From Streptomyces regalis (GTDB taxonomy: Bacteria > Actinomycetota > Actinomycetes > Streptomycetales > Streptomycetaceae), in contig NZ_LLZG01000232.1 of assembly GCF_001509475.1 (NCBI RefSeq), positions 1 through 64,000 on the forward strand: DNA of 64,000 nt, in the 5' to 3' direction. The position numbers and the translations under genes are program-made. The notes beneath the pieces were generated by a model. The model searched no databases and had not been told where the DNA came from. It was given only the letters and a program-made list of their open reading frames with translations. Shown one piece after another: positions 32,364 through 43,228 of this stretch; within the stretch, counting starts at the first letter, position 1; every line of letters starts with the position of its first letter.

Positions 32364-33477
32364 ACGCGCCCAGCTCGACGCCTACTTCGGACGAATCGCC
32401 TGTCGTTTCGCTCTGGCGACCGATCATCCGGTCGCGCTCCTGATCACACACCTGTTACCCGAGCGACCCGCCTTCGTACGGGGCGTGGCTGCGGTGACGG
32501 ATCTGCGGGCGGTGCTGCCCAAGCCCAAGTCCGTGCATGTCGAGGCACTGCGCGAGATCGAGGGCAGCGGGTACGTGTGCGACAAACTGTCGCGTGAGTT
32601 GTTCGCCGATCCTGATCGCGCGGTGGGATATGTCGAGGCGCGCGCCGCAGGCCGCGCTGTCGTGCTGCTCGATGTGGGCGGTTACTTCTCCCCGTCGCTG
32701 GAGACGCTGTGCGACCGTTTCTCCGGGCGGATCCTCGGCGTGGTCGAGGACACCGAGAACGGCCACCGGCGCTATGCAGCCCTCGACAAACTTCCCTGTC
32801 CGGTCATGTCGGTGGCACGCTCACCCCTCAAGGACCCAGAGGACTTCCTTGTGGGGCAGTCGGTCGTGTTCTCGACCGAGGCGCTCATGCGCAGCCGGGG
32901 CGACATCTTGCACGGCCGAACGGCGCTCGTCATCGGATTCGGCAAGCTGGGGTCGAGTATCTCCCGCCTGCTGCACGCCAAAGGGGTACGTGTCACGGTT
33001 TACGACACCGATCCTGTCCGCCGCACACAGGCGCTCTCCCAGGGCTTCGCGGTGGCGCGTGCACTCGCGGAAGGGCTTGAGGGTGCGGGGCTCGTCCTGT
33101 GCGCCACGGGCGCGCTCTCGCTGCGTGGTGAGGACTTCGGGCGGTTGCGCAACGGCGCATACGTCGCCACGGTGACGAGCAGCGAGGATGAGCTCGAACT
33201 CGAAGGTCTGCCGGACGTGTACGAGCGCGCCCATGTTGGCCCGCACATCACCCGCTACCTGACGACCGGCCACTACTTTTACCTCCTGAACGGAGGAAAC
33301 GCCGTCAACTTTCTGCACGGCGCCAGCGTGGGACCGTTCATCTTCCTCGTACAGGCCGAGATACTCGCCGCTTCCGGCGTACTCGCCCGCGGCGGACTCG
33401 GCCCCGGCATGCATGAGATGGGCCCGGTGGACCGCGCTGCCATCGCCGAGACCTGGCTCGACTACTTCAACCGGTGA
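32350..33477 (+). CDS. S-adenosylhomocysteine hydrolase-like NAD-binding protein, TTA codon
   Basis: A 375-residue protein with the SAHH two-domain layout: substrate-side GVVEDTENGHRR (compare GVVEETTTGVHR), NAD Rossmann loop GFGKLG at 196-201, and the later CATGALSLRGEDF and NGGNAVNFL segments. The KFDN substrate-binding motif of true SAHH is replaced by PEDFLVGQ, and the IGHFD motif by TVTSSED. It is therefore unlikely to be a standard SAHH, and the reaction is unknown. Codon 36 (32455-32457) is TTA. It sits between the HATPase and Nudix genes in one operon. Confidence 0.75.
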   Translation: MEASERAQLDAYFGRIACRFALATDHPVALLITHLLPERPAFVRGVAAVTDLRAVLPKPKSVHVEALREIEGSGYVCDKLSRELFADPDRAVGYVEARAAGRAVVLLDVGGYFSPSLETLCDRFSGRILGVVEDTENGHRRYAALDKLPCPVMSVARSPLKDPEDFLVGQSVVFSTEALMRSRGDILHGRTALVIGFGKLGSSISRLLHAKGVRVTVYDTDPVRRTQALSQGFAVARALAEGLEGAGLVLCATGALSLRGEDFGRLRNGAYVATVTSSEDELELEGLPDVYERAHVGPHITRYLTTGHYFYLLNGGNAVNFLHGASVGPFIFLVQAEILAASGVLARGGLGPGMHEMGPVDRAAIAETWLDYFNR

Positions 33478-33487
33478 GGAGACACCC

Positions 33488-34030
33488 ATGGCCATCACGG
33501 CCGACCACATCCGCAAGACCCTCGACGACTACCTCGACGTCCATCCGCACGACAAAGGGCGGCTCGTCACTCTTCTCGAACTCCTCGACGCCTCCGCCGA
33601 CCTGGCCAGCCGTAAGGAGTTCCGGGGTCACGTCACTTCCGGGGCGGTCCTCGCCGACCCCGCAGGCCGCGTGCTGCATGTCAAGCATCTCGCGCTGAAC
33701 TGCTGGCTCCTGCCCGGCGGCCACCTTGAGGCGGACGACGTCAATCTCCTCGCCGCCGCACAGCGGGAGTTGTCCGAGGAGACCGGCATTCCGGCCGCCG
33801 TCGTCATGCCGGCCGGGCATCGTCCTGTACACATTGACGCCCACCACATCCCGGCCAACCCGACCAAGGGCGAACCGGACCACCAGCACTTCGACTTCCG
33901 ATACCTCTTCCACACCTCTGCCGACGTGGTTGAACTGCAGACCGAGGAAGTCACCGCCGCGGCTTGGCGCCACGCCAACACCATCGAGAACGAAACGCTG
34001 CGCAGCCGAGTACTCGAGGCGCTGCGCTGA
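33488..34030 (+). CDS. Nudix hydrolase of the GntR/SAHH-like cassette
   Basis: A 180-residue protein. The Nudix box starts GGHLEADD and ends RELSEETGI, with one extra residue and Asp in place of the first Glu, a form seen in other actinobacterial Nudix proteins. His-rich HIDAHHIPANP follows, and the strand FDFRYLF is typical of the fold. It should cleave a nucleoside-diphosphate-linked compound; the substrate is unknown. GAGGAGA precedes the ATG at 33488, ten bases after the SAHH-like stop. Confidence 0.88.
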   Translation: MAITADHIRKTLDDYLDVHPHDKGRLVTLLELLDASADLASRKEFRGHVTSGAVLADPAGRVLHVKHLALNCWLLPGGHLEADDVNLLAAAQRELSEETGIPAAVVMPAGHRPVHIDAHHIPANPTKGEPDHQHFDFRYLFHTSADVVELQTEEVTAAAWRHANTIENETLRSRVLEALR

Positions 34031-34058
34031 CGTGAGTCCTGCGGCTCCTGAGCACATG

Positions 34059-34094
34059 ACAGGGCGCCCGGCACAGCAGCACCGGGCGCCCTGT
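34059..34094. terminator. Bidirectional terminator between Nudix and pepN
   Basis: ACAGGGCGCCCGG (34059-34071) and CCGGGCGCCCTGT (34082-34094) form a perfect 13-bp stem with a 10-base loop, midway between two convergent genes. Confidence 0.85.
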
Positions 34095-34114
34095 CGGCGT
34101 ACGTACGACGACCG

Positions 34115-36700
34115 TTACTGCTCCGCCGCCGCGTCCGCCGCCTGCGCCTTCAGCGCCCGCTCCACGCCCGCGCGGGACTCGGAGACCAGGCGTCGCAGGG
34201 CCGCGTTCGGCTCCGCGGAGGACAGCCAGGTGTCCGTCTTGTGCAAGGTCTCGTCGGAGACCTGGAGCGTCGGGTAGAGACCCACCGCGATCTGCTGGGC
34301 GATCTCATGGGAACGGGCGTCCCAGATGTCCTTGACCACCTCGAAGAACTTGTCCGTGTAGGGGGCCAGGAGTTCACGCTGGTCGGTCTGGACGAAGCCC
34401 GAGATCACCGCTTCCTGGAGGGCGTTCGGGAGCTTGTCGGAGTCGATGACCGACGACCAGGCCTCGGCCTTGGCCTCGGGGGTCGGGCGGGCGGCGCGGG
34501 CCGTGGCGGCGTGGCGCTCGCCGGCCGCCGTCTTGTCCCGCTCGTACTCGCCCGCGATCTCCGTCTCGTCGAAGCGGCCCACGGCCGCCAGGCGCTCCAC
34601 GAACGCCCAGCGCAGCTCCGTGTCGACGGCCAGGCCCTCGATCGCCTGCGAGCCGTCCAGCAGGGCCTCCAGCAGGTCCAGCTGCTCCGGCGTACGGGCC
34701 GTCGCCGCGAACGCCCGCGCCCACGCCAGCTGGTGGTCGCTGCCCGCATCGGCGGAACGCAGATGGGCCAGCGTGGCGTCCGTCCAACGGGTCAGCAGGG
34801 CCTCGCGGGCCGCCGGGTCGGCGTACAGCTCGATCGCCAGCTTCACCTGGCGCTGCAGCGACTGCACGACACCGATGTCGGACTCCTTGCCGATGCCCGA
34901 CAGGACCAGCGAGAGGTAGTCACGGGTGGCGAGCTCCGCGTCACGGGTCATGTCCCAGGACGACGCCCAGCACAGGGCGCGGGGCAGCGAGGCCTCGAAG
35001 TCGCCGAGGTGCTGCGTCACGAACGCCAGCGACTCCTCGTCCAGGCGGACCTTGGCGTACGACAGGTCGTCGTCGTTGAGGAGGACCACGTCCGGGCGGC
35101 GGGTGCCCGCCAGCTGCGGTACGGCGGTCAGCTCGCCGTCCACGTCCAGCTCGATGCGCTCGTCGCGCAGCAGCTTGCCCGTCGCGTCGTCGAGGTTGTA
35201 CAGGCCGACCGCGATGCGGTGCGGGCGCAGCGTCGGCTCACCCTTCGCACCCGTCGGCAGCGCGGGGGCCTCTTGGCGGATCGCGAAGGACGTGATCACA
35301 CCGGCGCCGTCCTTTTGGTCTGTCTCGATCACGGGGCGCAGGATGTTGATGCCCGCCGTCTCCAGCCACTGCTTCGACCACGTCTTCAGGTCGCGGCCGG
35401 AGGTCTCCTCCAGGGCGCCCAGCAGGTCGGACAGGCGCGTGTTGCCGAACGCGTGGCGCTTGAAGTACGCCTGGACACCCTGGAAGAACTCGTCCATGCC
35501 GACGTAGGCGACGAGCTGCTTGAGGACGGAGGCGCCCTTGGCGTAGGTGATGCCGTCGAAGTTGACGAGCACGTCGTCCAGGTCGCGGATCTCGGCCATG
35601 ATCGGGTGGGTGGACGGCAGCTGGTCCTGGCGGTACGCCCACGTCTTCATCTGGTTCGCGAAGGTGGTCCACGAGTGCGGCCAGCGCGACTCGGGCGAGT
35701 ACGCCTGGCAGGCGATGGAGGTGTAGGTGGCGAACGACTCGTTCAGCCACAGGTCGTTCCACCACTCCATGGTGACCAGGTCGCCGAACCACATGTGGGC
35801 CAGCTCGTGCAGGATGGTCTCCGCGCGCGTCTCGTACGCCGCGCTCGTCACCTTGGAGCGGAAGACGTACTGGTCGCGGATGGTCACCGCGCCCGCGTTC
35901 TCCATCGCGCCCGCGTTGAACTCCGGCACGAACAGCTGGTCGTACTTCTTGAACGGGTACGCGTAGTCGAACTTCTCCTGGAACCAGTCGAAGCCCTGCC
36001 GGGTCACCTCGAAGATCGCGTCCGAGTCGAGGTACTCGGCGAGCGAGGGCCGGCAGTAGATGCCGAGCGGGACGGACTGCCCGTCCTTCTCGTAGACGCT
36101 GTGCACGGAGTGGTACGGGCCGACGATGAGCGCCGTGATGTACGTCGAGATGCGCGGCGTCGGCTCGAAGGTCCAGACGCTGTCCTTGGGCTCCGGCGTG
36201 GGCGAGTTGGAAATGACGGTCCAGCCCTCCGGCGCCTTCACGGTGAACTGGAAGGTGGCCTTCAGGTCGGGCTGCTCGAAGGACGCGAAGACACGGCGGG
36301 CGTCCGGGACCTCGAACTGGGTGTAGAGGTAGGCCTGCTGGTCGACCGGGTCGACGAAGCGGTGCAGGCCCTCGCCCGTGTTGGTGTACGCGCAGTCGGC
36401 GACGACCCGCAGGACGTTGCGTCCCTCCAGCAGGCCCGGCAGGGCGATCCGGGAGTCCTTGAAGACCTCGTCCGGGTCGAGCGAGTCGCCGTTCAGGGTC
36501 ACCTCGTGGACGGTCGGGGCCACGAGGTCGATGAAGGAGTCGGCGCTGTTCTCGGCGACGTCGAAGCGCACCGTGGTCACGGACCGGTAGGTGCCGCCCT
36601 CCTGCGCGCCGGAGAGGTCGAGATCGATCTCGTACGAGTCAACGGTGAGCAGCTTCGCCCGCTGCTGTGCCTCATCGCGAGTCAGGTTTGTGCCAGGCAC
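34115..36700 (-). CDS. pepN: Aminopeptidase N (M1 metallopeptidase)
   Basis: An 861-residue cytoplasmic zinc aminopeptidase. GAMEN is at 264-268, the zinc site HELAH at 298-302 with Glu321 in NESFA, and the C-terminal half is the helical ERAP1-like domain. I use the GTG at 36700 (VPGTNLTRDEAQQRA), preceded by GAGGAG and matching the Streptomyces PepN start; the longer frame to 36814 is rejected. A paralogue of about the same size lies at 53354-55954. Confidence 0.95.
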   Translation of the reverse strand: MPGTNLTRDEAQQRAKLLTVDSYEIDLDLSGAQEGGTYRSVTTVRFDVAENSADSFIDLVAPTVHEVTLNGDSLDPDEVFKDSRIALPGLLEGRNVLRVVADCAYTNTGEGLHRFVDPVDQQAYLYTQFEVPDARRVFASFEQPDLKATFQFTVKAPEGWTVISNSPTPEPKDSVWTFEPTPRISTYITALIVGPYHSVHSVYEKDGQSVPLGIYCRPSLAEYLDSDAIFEVTRQGFDWFQEKFDYAYPFKKYDQLFVPEFNAGAMENAGAVTIRDQYVFRSKVTSAAYETRAETILHELAHMWFGDLVTMEWWNDLWLNESFATYTSIACQAYSPESRWPHSWTTFANQMKTWAYRQDQLPSTHPIMAEIRDLDDVLVNFDGITYAKGASVLKQLVAYVGMDEFFQGVQAYFKRHAFGNTRLSDLLGALEETSGRDLKTWSKQWLETAGINILRPVIETDQKDGAGVITSFAIRQEAPALPTGAKGEPTLRPHRIAVGLYNLDDATGKLLRDERIELDVDGELTAVPQLAGTRRPDVVLLNDDDLSYAKVRLDEESLAFVTQHLGDFEASLPRALCWASSWDMTRDAELATRDYLSLVLSGIGKESDIGVVQSLQRQVKLAIELYADPAAREALLTRWTDATLAHLRSADAGSDHQLAWARAFAATARTPEQLDLLEALLDGSQAIEGLAVDTELRWAFVERLAAVGRFDETEIAGEYERDKTAAGERHAATARAARPTPEAKAEAWSSVIDSDKLPNALQEAVISGFVQTDQRELLAPYTDKFFEVVKDIWDARSHEIAQQIAVGLYPTLQVSDETLHKTDTWLSSAEPNAALRRLVSESRAGVERALKAQAADAAAEQ

Positions 36701-36812
36701 GCGGTCATCTCCTCGATATGTGTGGGTTGCGCCATCCTTCCACGGGACCTGCACGGAGCGCGATGTCCGTTTACCGCCGGTGGGCGGGGCGGACGCGCGT
36801 GAGTCTGGGGAC

Positions 36813-37289
36813 ATGACGACCTATCGCGCACGCCCCATCGATCCGGCGACCCTGAAGGAGCTTCGCTCTGCTGACGACGCGGGACGCCGGACGGTTCCCG
36901 TGACCGACGAGGAGGGCGGGTCACCCCTGCGCTGCTGCCTGCGCCGCAGCGCGCCCGGCGAGCGGATCGCCCTCGTCTCGTACGCTCCCCTGCGCCGCTG
37001 GGCGGCCGAGAACGGCGTCGATCCAGGGGCGTACGACGAGCAGGGGCCCGTCTTCATCCACGCGGAGGAGTGCGCGGGGCCGCAGTTGCAGAGCCTGCCC
37101 TTCGTGAACGCCCACCGCGTGCTCCGCCGGTATTCGGCCGAAGGGCACATCCTCGGCGGACAGCTGGTCGAGGGCGCGGACGGATCGGCCAGGGCCCTCC
37201 ACAACGCGTTCGACGACCCGGCCGTGGCGTTCGTCCACGTCCGGGCCGTCGAGTACGGATGCTTCCTCTACGAAGTCCGCAGGGCCTGA
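36813..37289 (+). CDS. DUF1203 family protein
   Basis: A 158-residue soluble protein starting MTTYRARPIDPATL. The conserved body includes CCLRRSAPGERIALVSYAP, GPVFIHAEEC and an RALHNAFDDPAVAFVHVR-like end, the pattern of the DUF1203 family, whose function is unknown. It is divergent from pepN and ends ten bases before the convergent asd stop. Confidence 0.8.
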   Translation: MTTYRARPIDPATLKELRSADDAGRRTVPVTDEEGGSPLRCCLRRSAPGERIALVSYAPLRRWAAENGVDPGAYDEQGPVFIHAEECAGPQLQSLPFVNAHRVLRRYSAEGHILGGQLVEGADGSARALHNAFDDPAVAFVHVRAVEYGCFLYEVRRA

Positions 37290-37299
37290 GGGGTGTTGC

Positions 37300-38624
<1,325 letters not shown>

Positions 38625-39152
38625 GTGCTGCGCAGAAAGGCCCGCCGTGTCCAGGAGGACGATCACAGAGATCCTCTGGACGCGGCCCAGGAGCGTCGGG
38701 TGCGGGCGGTGCTCGCGCTGGGCGGGGTGCCGCAGGCGGACCTGCTGGACGGGGTACAGCAGGTACGCCTGCGGCTGCTGGAGCGGGCCGCGAACGGGCA
38801 GGAGGCACCGCGGGACGTCTCGGCGTGGGCGGCAGTCGTCGCCTCCAACCTCGCCATGGACTGGCACCGGGCCAAGAAGCGCCAGGAGCGGATCGGTGAG
38901 CGGCTCGCCTCCTTGCGCCAGCTCGAGCACCCCTCCGGCGAGGACACCAGCCTGCTCTCCCTCGCCGTCGCCCAGGGCCTGGACGAGCTGCCGGACGCCC
39001 AGCGCCAGGTCCTCGTCCTGCGCTTCTACGCCGACCTGCCGGTGCGCGGGATCGCCGAGGAGCTCGGCATCCCGGAGGGCACGGTCAAGAGCAGGTTGCA
39101 CACGGCGGTACGGGCCCTGCGCGCCCGCCTGCACGAGGACGAGGTGGTGTGA
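38625..39152 (+). CDS. ECF-type RNA polymerase sigma factor
   Basis: A 175-residue sigma-70 family protein. Region 2 includes VASNLAMDWHRAKKRQERI. Region 4 (about 115-172) includes LDELPDAQRQVLVLRFYADL, IAEELGIPEGTVKSRLHTAV. GTG start after GAGGGGGGTG. The next gene, a membrane protein, starts one base after its stop and is the likely anti-sigma partner. Confidence 0.88.
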   Translation: MLRRKARRVQEDDHRDPLDAAQERRVRAVLALGGVPQADLLDGVQQVRLRLLERAANGQEAPRDVSAWAAVVASNLAMDWHRAKKRQERIGERLASLRQLEHPSGEDTSLLSLAVAQGLDELPDAQRQVLVLRFYADLPVRGIAEELGIPEGTVKSRLHTAVRALRARLHEDEVV

Positions 39153-39153
39153 C

Positions 39154-39894
39154 GTGACCGCCGAGAACGAAAGCCGCAACGGTCGCGACGGTTACGACGG
39201 CCGTACCGGCGCCGACGCGCTGCTGGCCGCGATCACCGGCGAACCGCTGCCGGACGACGCGCGTGCGGACGCCGCCTTCATGGCCGAGCACCGGTCGGCT
39301 GCCGCCGATGTGGCGCTGCTGCGGGAGCAGTTGGGCCTCATCGGGCAGGCGCTCACCGAGCCGCCGGCCGAGGCCAAGGCCCCCGAGCCTGTGCCCCTAC
39401 GACGCCCTTCCCGCGTACGGCGCCGTGCGTTCACCTTGGCCTTCGGCACCCTCGCCGTGGCTGCCGTCGCGTCCGTGGTGGCCGGCCTGGGCTGGCTGGT
39501 GTCGCAAGGCGGGGACGGCCTTGCCTCGGGAGGCAGCGCCGACGAGGCGAGCTCCAAGCAGGCCGGCGCCGACTTCGGCAGCCCCCGCTACCTCGCCTGC
39601 GCGCGCCTGGTCGTCGAGGGAGACGTCACCGCCGTGGTGCCGGTGCCCGGGACGGCGCAGGAGCGGATCACTCTGCGGGTGACCCGCTTCTACCAGCCGG
39701 ACAAGAGCGACGACGAGGAGGTGACCTTCGCGATGGAGGAGGGCGTCGTCCACCAGGGCGAACACGTCCTGGTCGGCGTCCCGCAGCATGCGGCGGCACC
39801 GGACCTCTGGGCCGTCGGCGAGAAGGACATCGCCGTCGAACGGGCCTGGATCACCGCCTCGCTGTCCGAGGCCCGCAAGCTCACCTGCGAATGA
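39154..39894 (+). CDS. Membrane protein, candidate anti-sigma partner of the ECF sigma factor
   Basis: A 246-residue protein with a cytoplasmic N-terminal helical region (about 20-85), one membrane helix (about 90-112) and a C-terminal outer domain. The layout fits an anti-sigma factor, but the zinc anti-sigma motif HxxxCxxC is absent. GTG start, translationally close to the sigma gene. Alternatively it is only a co-regulated membrane protein. Confidence 0.7.
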   Translation: MTAENESRNGRDGYDGRTGADALLAAITGEPLPDDARADAAFMAEHRSAAADVALLREQLGLIGQALTEPPAEAKAPEPVPLRRPSRVRRRAFTLAFGTLAVAAVASVVAGLGWLVSQGGDGLASGGSADEASSKQAGADFGSPRYLACARLVVEGDVTAVVPVPGTAQERITLRVTRFYQPDKSDDEEVTFAMEEGVVHQGEHVLVGVPQHAAAPDLWAVGEKDIAVERAWITASLSEARKLTCE

Positions 39895-39898
39895 CGAA

Positions 39899-39926
39899 GG
39901 GCGGGCGCCCGCACGGACGCCCGCCC
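39899..39926. terminator. Bidirectional terminator between convergent genes
   Basis: GGGCGGGCG (39899-39907) and CGCCCGCCC (39918-39926) form a perfect 9-bp stem with a 10-base loop, starting four bases after the end of the membrane protein gene and 18 bp before the convergent subtilase stop. Confidence 0.75.
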
Positions 39927-39943
39927 CATGGTCGTACCAGGGA

Positions 39944-42900
39944 TTACGGCGTGACCTTCTCGATCTTCACGTTGCCCAGGCCCGCGACCGTGCCGCGCGC
40001 GTTCAGCAGCCGGACCTGGCCGAAGAACTCCCGGCCCTCAGGCGCCGCCGCCTGCGCGGTGACGCTGCCCGCGACGGTGGCCGAGTCGCCCGTGCCGAGC
40101 TTCACCGGCGACTCGTCGACCGTGACGGTGCCGAGCGAGGCGGAGAAGAACACGTCCAGGTAGTCGTACGCCGTCGAGCCGGCCGGCACCGCGTAGCCGA
40201 TGACCTCGATGGTGTACGTCCCGGCGGCCGGGTTCGCGACCTTGACCGCCTCCTCCGAGTCACCGTCGGCGGAGCTGCCGACCTCGGTGCCGGCCGCGTC
40301 GCGGACGACCAGGTCGAGGTCCGTGGCGGCGTCGGAGACGTTGCCGATGGAGACGTCGAGCGACGTGGCGCCCGCGGGCACCTCGACCGTGGTGGTCTGC
40401 GTGGCGCCCTCGGCGATGGTCGGACGCGCCGTCTTCGACGAGCCGAGCGGGCCGCCGGCCAGCTTGCCGTCGATGGCGGCGTAGCTGTTGGTCACCTTCC
40501 AGGAGGCGGTGGCCGGGGTGCCGACCTTGGCCTCGGGGACGGTCACGGTCTCCGGGTCGAAGGCCGCGCCCAGGACGGTGACGTCCAGCTTGAACGGGTT
40601 GTCGAGCAGCGGCGACGTACGGCGCGACTCGACCTCGATCTCCCAGACGCCGGGCTGCGGGTCGGCGTAGGAACGCACGTCCGGCTTGCAGCCGTTGCCG
40701 CCGAGGTAGTTGTTGTAGCAGTTCGGGGTGCTCGTGGTGTCGGCCGGAACGCCGTACGGGTGGATGGCGATGAACCGGGTCTGGCTCTTGTCCTTCAGCC
40801 CGCCGATCGCCACCTCGAGCGACTTCGCGCCCTCGGGGACGGTCACGAAGTACGACTTGGTGCTGTTGCGCTGCACCGAACCGGACGCCGAGTAGGTGTA
40901 CTTCAGCGGCGCCGTGACCACGACCGTGTTGAGGACCTGCTTGTCGATGCCCTCGGTGCGCGGGTCGTCGACCTCCAGGATCGCGCTCTTGATGCCGGCC
41001 GAGTACGGCTTGGCGGCGACCTGGACGGTGACCGGCTTGTTCAGGCCGAGGCTGATCTCGTCGGAGCCGACGATCCGGAAGGTGTCCCCGGCGTTGTTCT
41101 CGAAGTGCAGCTCGTGCCGGATCGCCTTGTCCGCGCCGGACGTACGCGTGATCGTGACGTCGTACGTCTTCTTCTGCCCGGCCTTGAGGCCGCCCTCGCG
41201 GTCGTAGACGCCCGTGCCGAAGCCCGGGGTCTTCAGGAACTGGTCGATCGCGGTGTCGACCGGGGCCTTGACCACGTAGTTATTGGGCTCAGCCTCGTGG
41301 GCGGTGGCGCCGTCACGGATCGAGTCCCAGGCGTCCTCGATGTTGATGAGGCCGGCACCCTCCTCGTACGCCTGAACACCCTTGATGTGGTCGGCGGTCG
41401 AGGTGAGAGCCGTGCGCAGCTTGGCCGGCGTCAGGGCGATGCCCTTCTGCTTGGCGGCGCTCAGCAGCAGCGCGGACGCGCCCGCCGCCTGCGGGGACGC
41501 CATCGACGTGCCCTGGAGCATGCCGTAGCCGGCCGGGAGCGAGTAGCCGGCCTCGGCGACCGGGGCGCCCGGCAGCCAGGTCTGGATGGTGTTGATGGCG
41601 GCGCCCGGGGCGACCAGGGTCGGGGTGAAGCCGCCGTCCTCACGCGGGCCGCGCGAGGAGAACGGCATCATCGCGTACGGCTTCTGCACGAGGGAGCCGT
41701 AGTTGGCGGCCCAGGTCTCCTTGGAGACGCTCGCGCCGACCGAGATGACCTTGTTGGACAGGGCCGGGTCGCCGATGGTGTTGGCGCCGGGGCCGGAGTT
41801 GCCGGCGGAGATGACGAGCTGGACGCCGTAGGTGTCGATGAGCCGCGTGTACAGCTCGGCGCGCGCGTTGTTGCCGTCGTTCAGCGCCGGGAGGCCGCCG
41901 ATGGACATGTTGACGATGTCGACGCCGCGGTTGACGACGAGGTCGATCATGCCCTCGGTGAGCGCGACGTTGGTGCAGCCGCCGGTCCAGGTGCAGGCAC
42001 GGGAGGAGACGAGCTTCGCGCCCGGCGCCTGGCCGTTCATCTTCCCGCCGAACAGGCCGTTGGCGGCGGTGATGCCGGCGACGTGCGTGCCGTGCTCGGA
42101 CTCGATGACACCGACGTTGACGTAGTCGGCCTTGTCACCGGCCGCGTTGTAGACGACGTCCTTGCGGATCTCGACGACGAACGGCTGACGCTCGGCGACA
42201 TCGGTCGCCGGGTTGTCGGTACCGAAGTATCCGACCTGGAAGCCGTCCTTGTACGGCTTCATCGCCTCGTCGTCGGTGAAGTCGTTGTTGTTGTTCAGGT
42301 CGACCCGGACGGTTCCGGCGGTCGCGTCGTAGAGGATTCCCCAGACGTCGGTGGTGTCGCCGTCGCGGTTGGCGTCGCCCTTGGCGTCACCGCCGGTGGT
42401 GGCCGCCTCGCGGAACAGGTTGAACTGGTAACCGCCCACGGGAGCCTGCCAGGTGGCGCCCGCGATGGTGAAGGTCGGGCCGGTGACCGGGTTGTTCATC
42501 CGCCGCCAGGTGGCGTCCTGGTCGTTGACGGGGTCGGTCGCGGTGACCCAGTCGATGATCTTCCGCTCGCCGGTGGTGGTCTTCTGCAGCGCGGGATGCG
42601 CCAGGTCCACACCGCTGTCGAGGATGCCGATGGTGATGCCGCGGCCGTCCGCCTTCGGGTGGTCCTCCACGAAGTCCACGGCGCCCGTCTCGAAGGACGG
42701 GTTGTACGGGTTCTCGGCCGGGGTCTTCTTGCCCGGGCCGGAGTACGAGGTCGCCGCGGCCGTCGACTTCTTCGTGTCGACGGCGGGGTCGTCCAGGGGG
42801 ATCTCCTCGCGCAGGTCGATGCCGTGCACCGAGGAGAGCTTCGCGGCGGCGGCGATGGCCGAGTCGGCCTTGCCGGTGGGGACGGTGGCCCGGACGTAGC

Positions 42901-43228
42901 CGAGCTTGTCGTAGGTGCGGCCCACAGAGCCGACCGCGTCCAGCTGCTCGGCGACCTTCTCGGTCTGGCCGGGCGCGGTCGCGATCATCATCGTGACGTT
43001 CTTGTCGCCGTCGGCCTTGGCCTCGGCGAGCAGATCGGCGTCGTCCGAACCGAGCTTGTCATGCGCGGACTTGACGCTCGGGTCCGTCGCGGCGGGCGCG
43101 GGGTCCGCGGCCATGGCCATGGGTATCGGCCCGGCTGCGGAGAGCGCGGCGACGAGACCGGCGGCCACGGCTATGCGGGCCGCGCGTCTCGCGCCCGGTT
43201 TCGGTTCGCGCTGGGGGGTGAGGGTCAT
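39944..43228 (-). CDS. Secreted subtilisin-like serine protease (S8), large form
   Basis: A 1094-residue exported protease. The signal peptide (about 1-41) has an RR pair and ends AMAADP. The inhibitor-like propeptide spans about 60-150. Catalytic triad: Asp204 (GILDSGVD), His379 (EHGTHVAG), Ser575 (GTSMASP). A long insertion between Asp and His holds an Asp-rich stretch (DANRDGDTTD) suggestive of calcium binding. Residues about 640-1094 form several beta-sandwich domains. I chose the ATG at 43228, with AAGGGA six bases upstream; the longer frame is rejected. Confidence 0.93.
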   Translation of the reverse strand: MTLTPQREPKPGARRAARIAVAAGLVAALSAAGPIPMAMAADPAPAATDPSVKSAHDKLGSDDADLLAEAKADGDKNVTMMIATAPGQTEKVAEQLDAVGSVGRTYDKLGYVRATVPTGKADSAIAAAAKLSSVHGIDLREEIPLDDPAVDTKKSTAAATSYSGPGKKTPAENPYNPSFETGAVDFVEDHPKADGRGITIGILDSGVDLAHPALQKTTTGERKIIDWVTATDPVNDQDATWRRMNNPVTGPTFTIAGATWQAPVGGYQFNLFREAATTGGDAKGDANRDGDTTDVWGILYDATAGTVRVDLNNNNDFTDDEAMKPYKDGFQVGYFGTDNPATDVAERQPFVVEIRKDVVYNAAGDKADYVNVGVIESEHGTHVAGITAANGLFGGKMNGQAPGAKLVSSRACTWTGGCTNVALTEGMIDLVVNRGVDIVNMSIGGLPALNDGNNARAELYTRLIDTYGVQLVISAGNSGPGANTIGDPALSNKVISVGASVSKETWAANYGSLVQKPYAMMPFSSRGPREDGGFTPTLVAPGAAINTIQTWLPGAPVAEAGYSLPAGYGMLQGTSMASPQAAGASALLLSAAKQKGIALTPAKLRTALTSTADHIKGVQAYEEGAGLINIEDAWDSIRDGATAHEAEPNNYVVKAPVDTAIDQFLKTPGFGTGVYDREGGLKAGQKKTYDVTITRTSGADKAIRHELHFENNAGDTFRIVGSDEISLGLNKPVTVQVAAKPYSAGIKSAILEVDDPRTEGIDKQVLNTVVVTAPLKYTYSASGSVQRNSTKSYFVTVPEGAKSLEVAIGGLKDKSQTRFIAIHPYGVPADTTSTPNCYNNYLGGNGCKPDVRSYADPQPGVWEIEVESRRTSPLLDNPFKLDVTVLGAAFDPETVTVPEAKVGTPATASWKVTNSYAAIDGKLAGGPLGSSKTARPTIAEGATQTTTVEVPAGATSLDVSIGNVSDAATDLDLVVRDAAGTEVGSSADGDSEEAVKVANPAAGTYTIEVIGYAVPAGSTAYDYLDVFFSASLGTVTVDESPVKLGTGDSATVAGSVTAQAAAPEGREFFGQVRLLNARGTVAGLGNVKIEKVTP

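Noticed and set aside
39154..39894. Zinc-dependent anti-sigma factor
   Set aside because: Position and membrane topology fit, but HxxxCxxC is absent, so I only call it a candidate partner.
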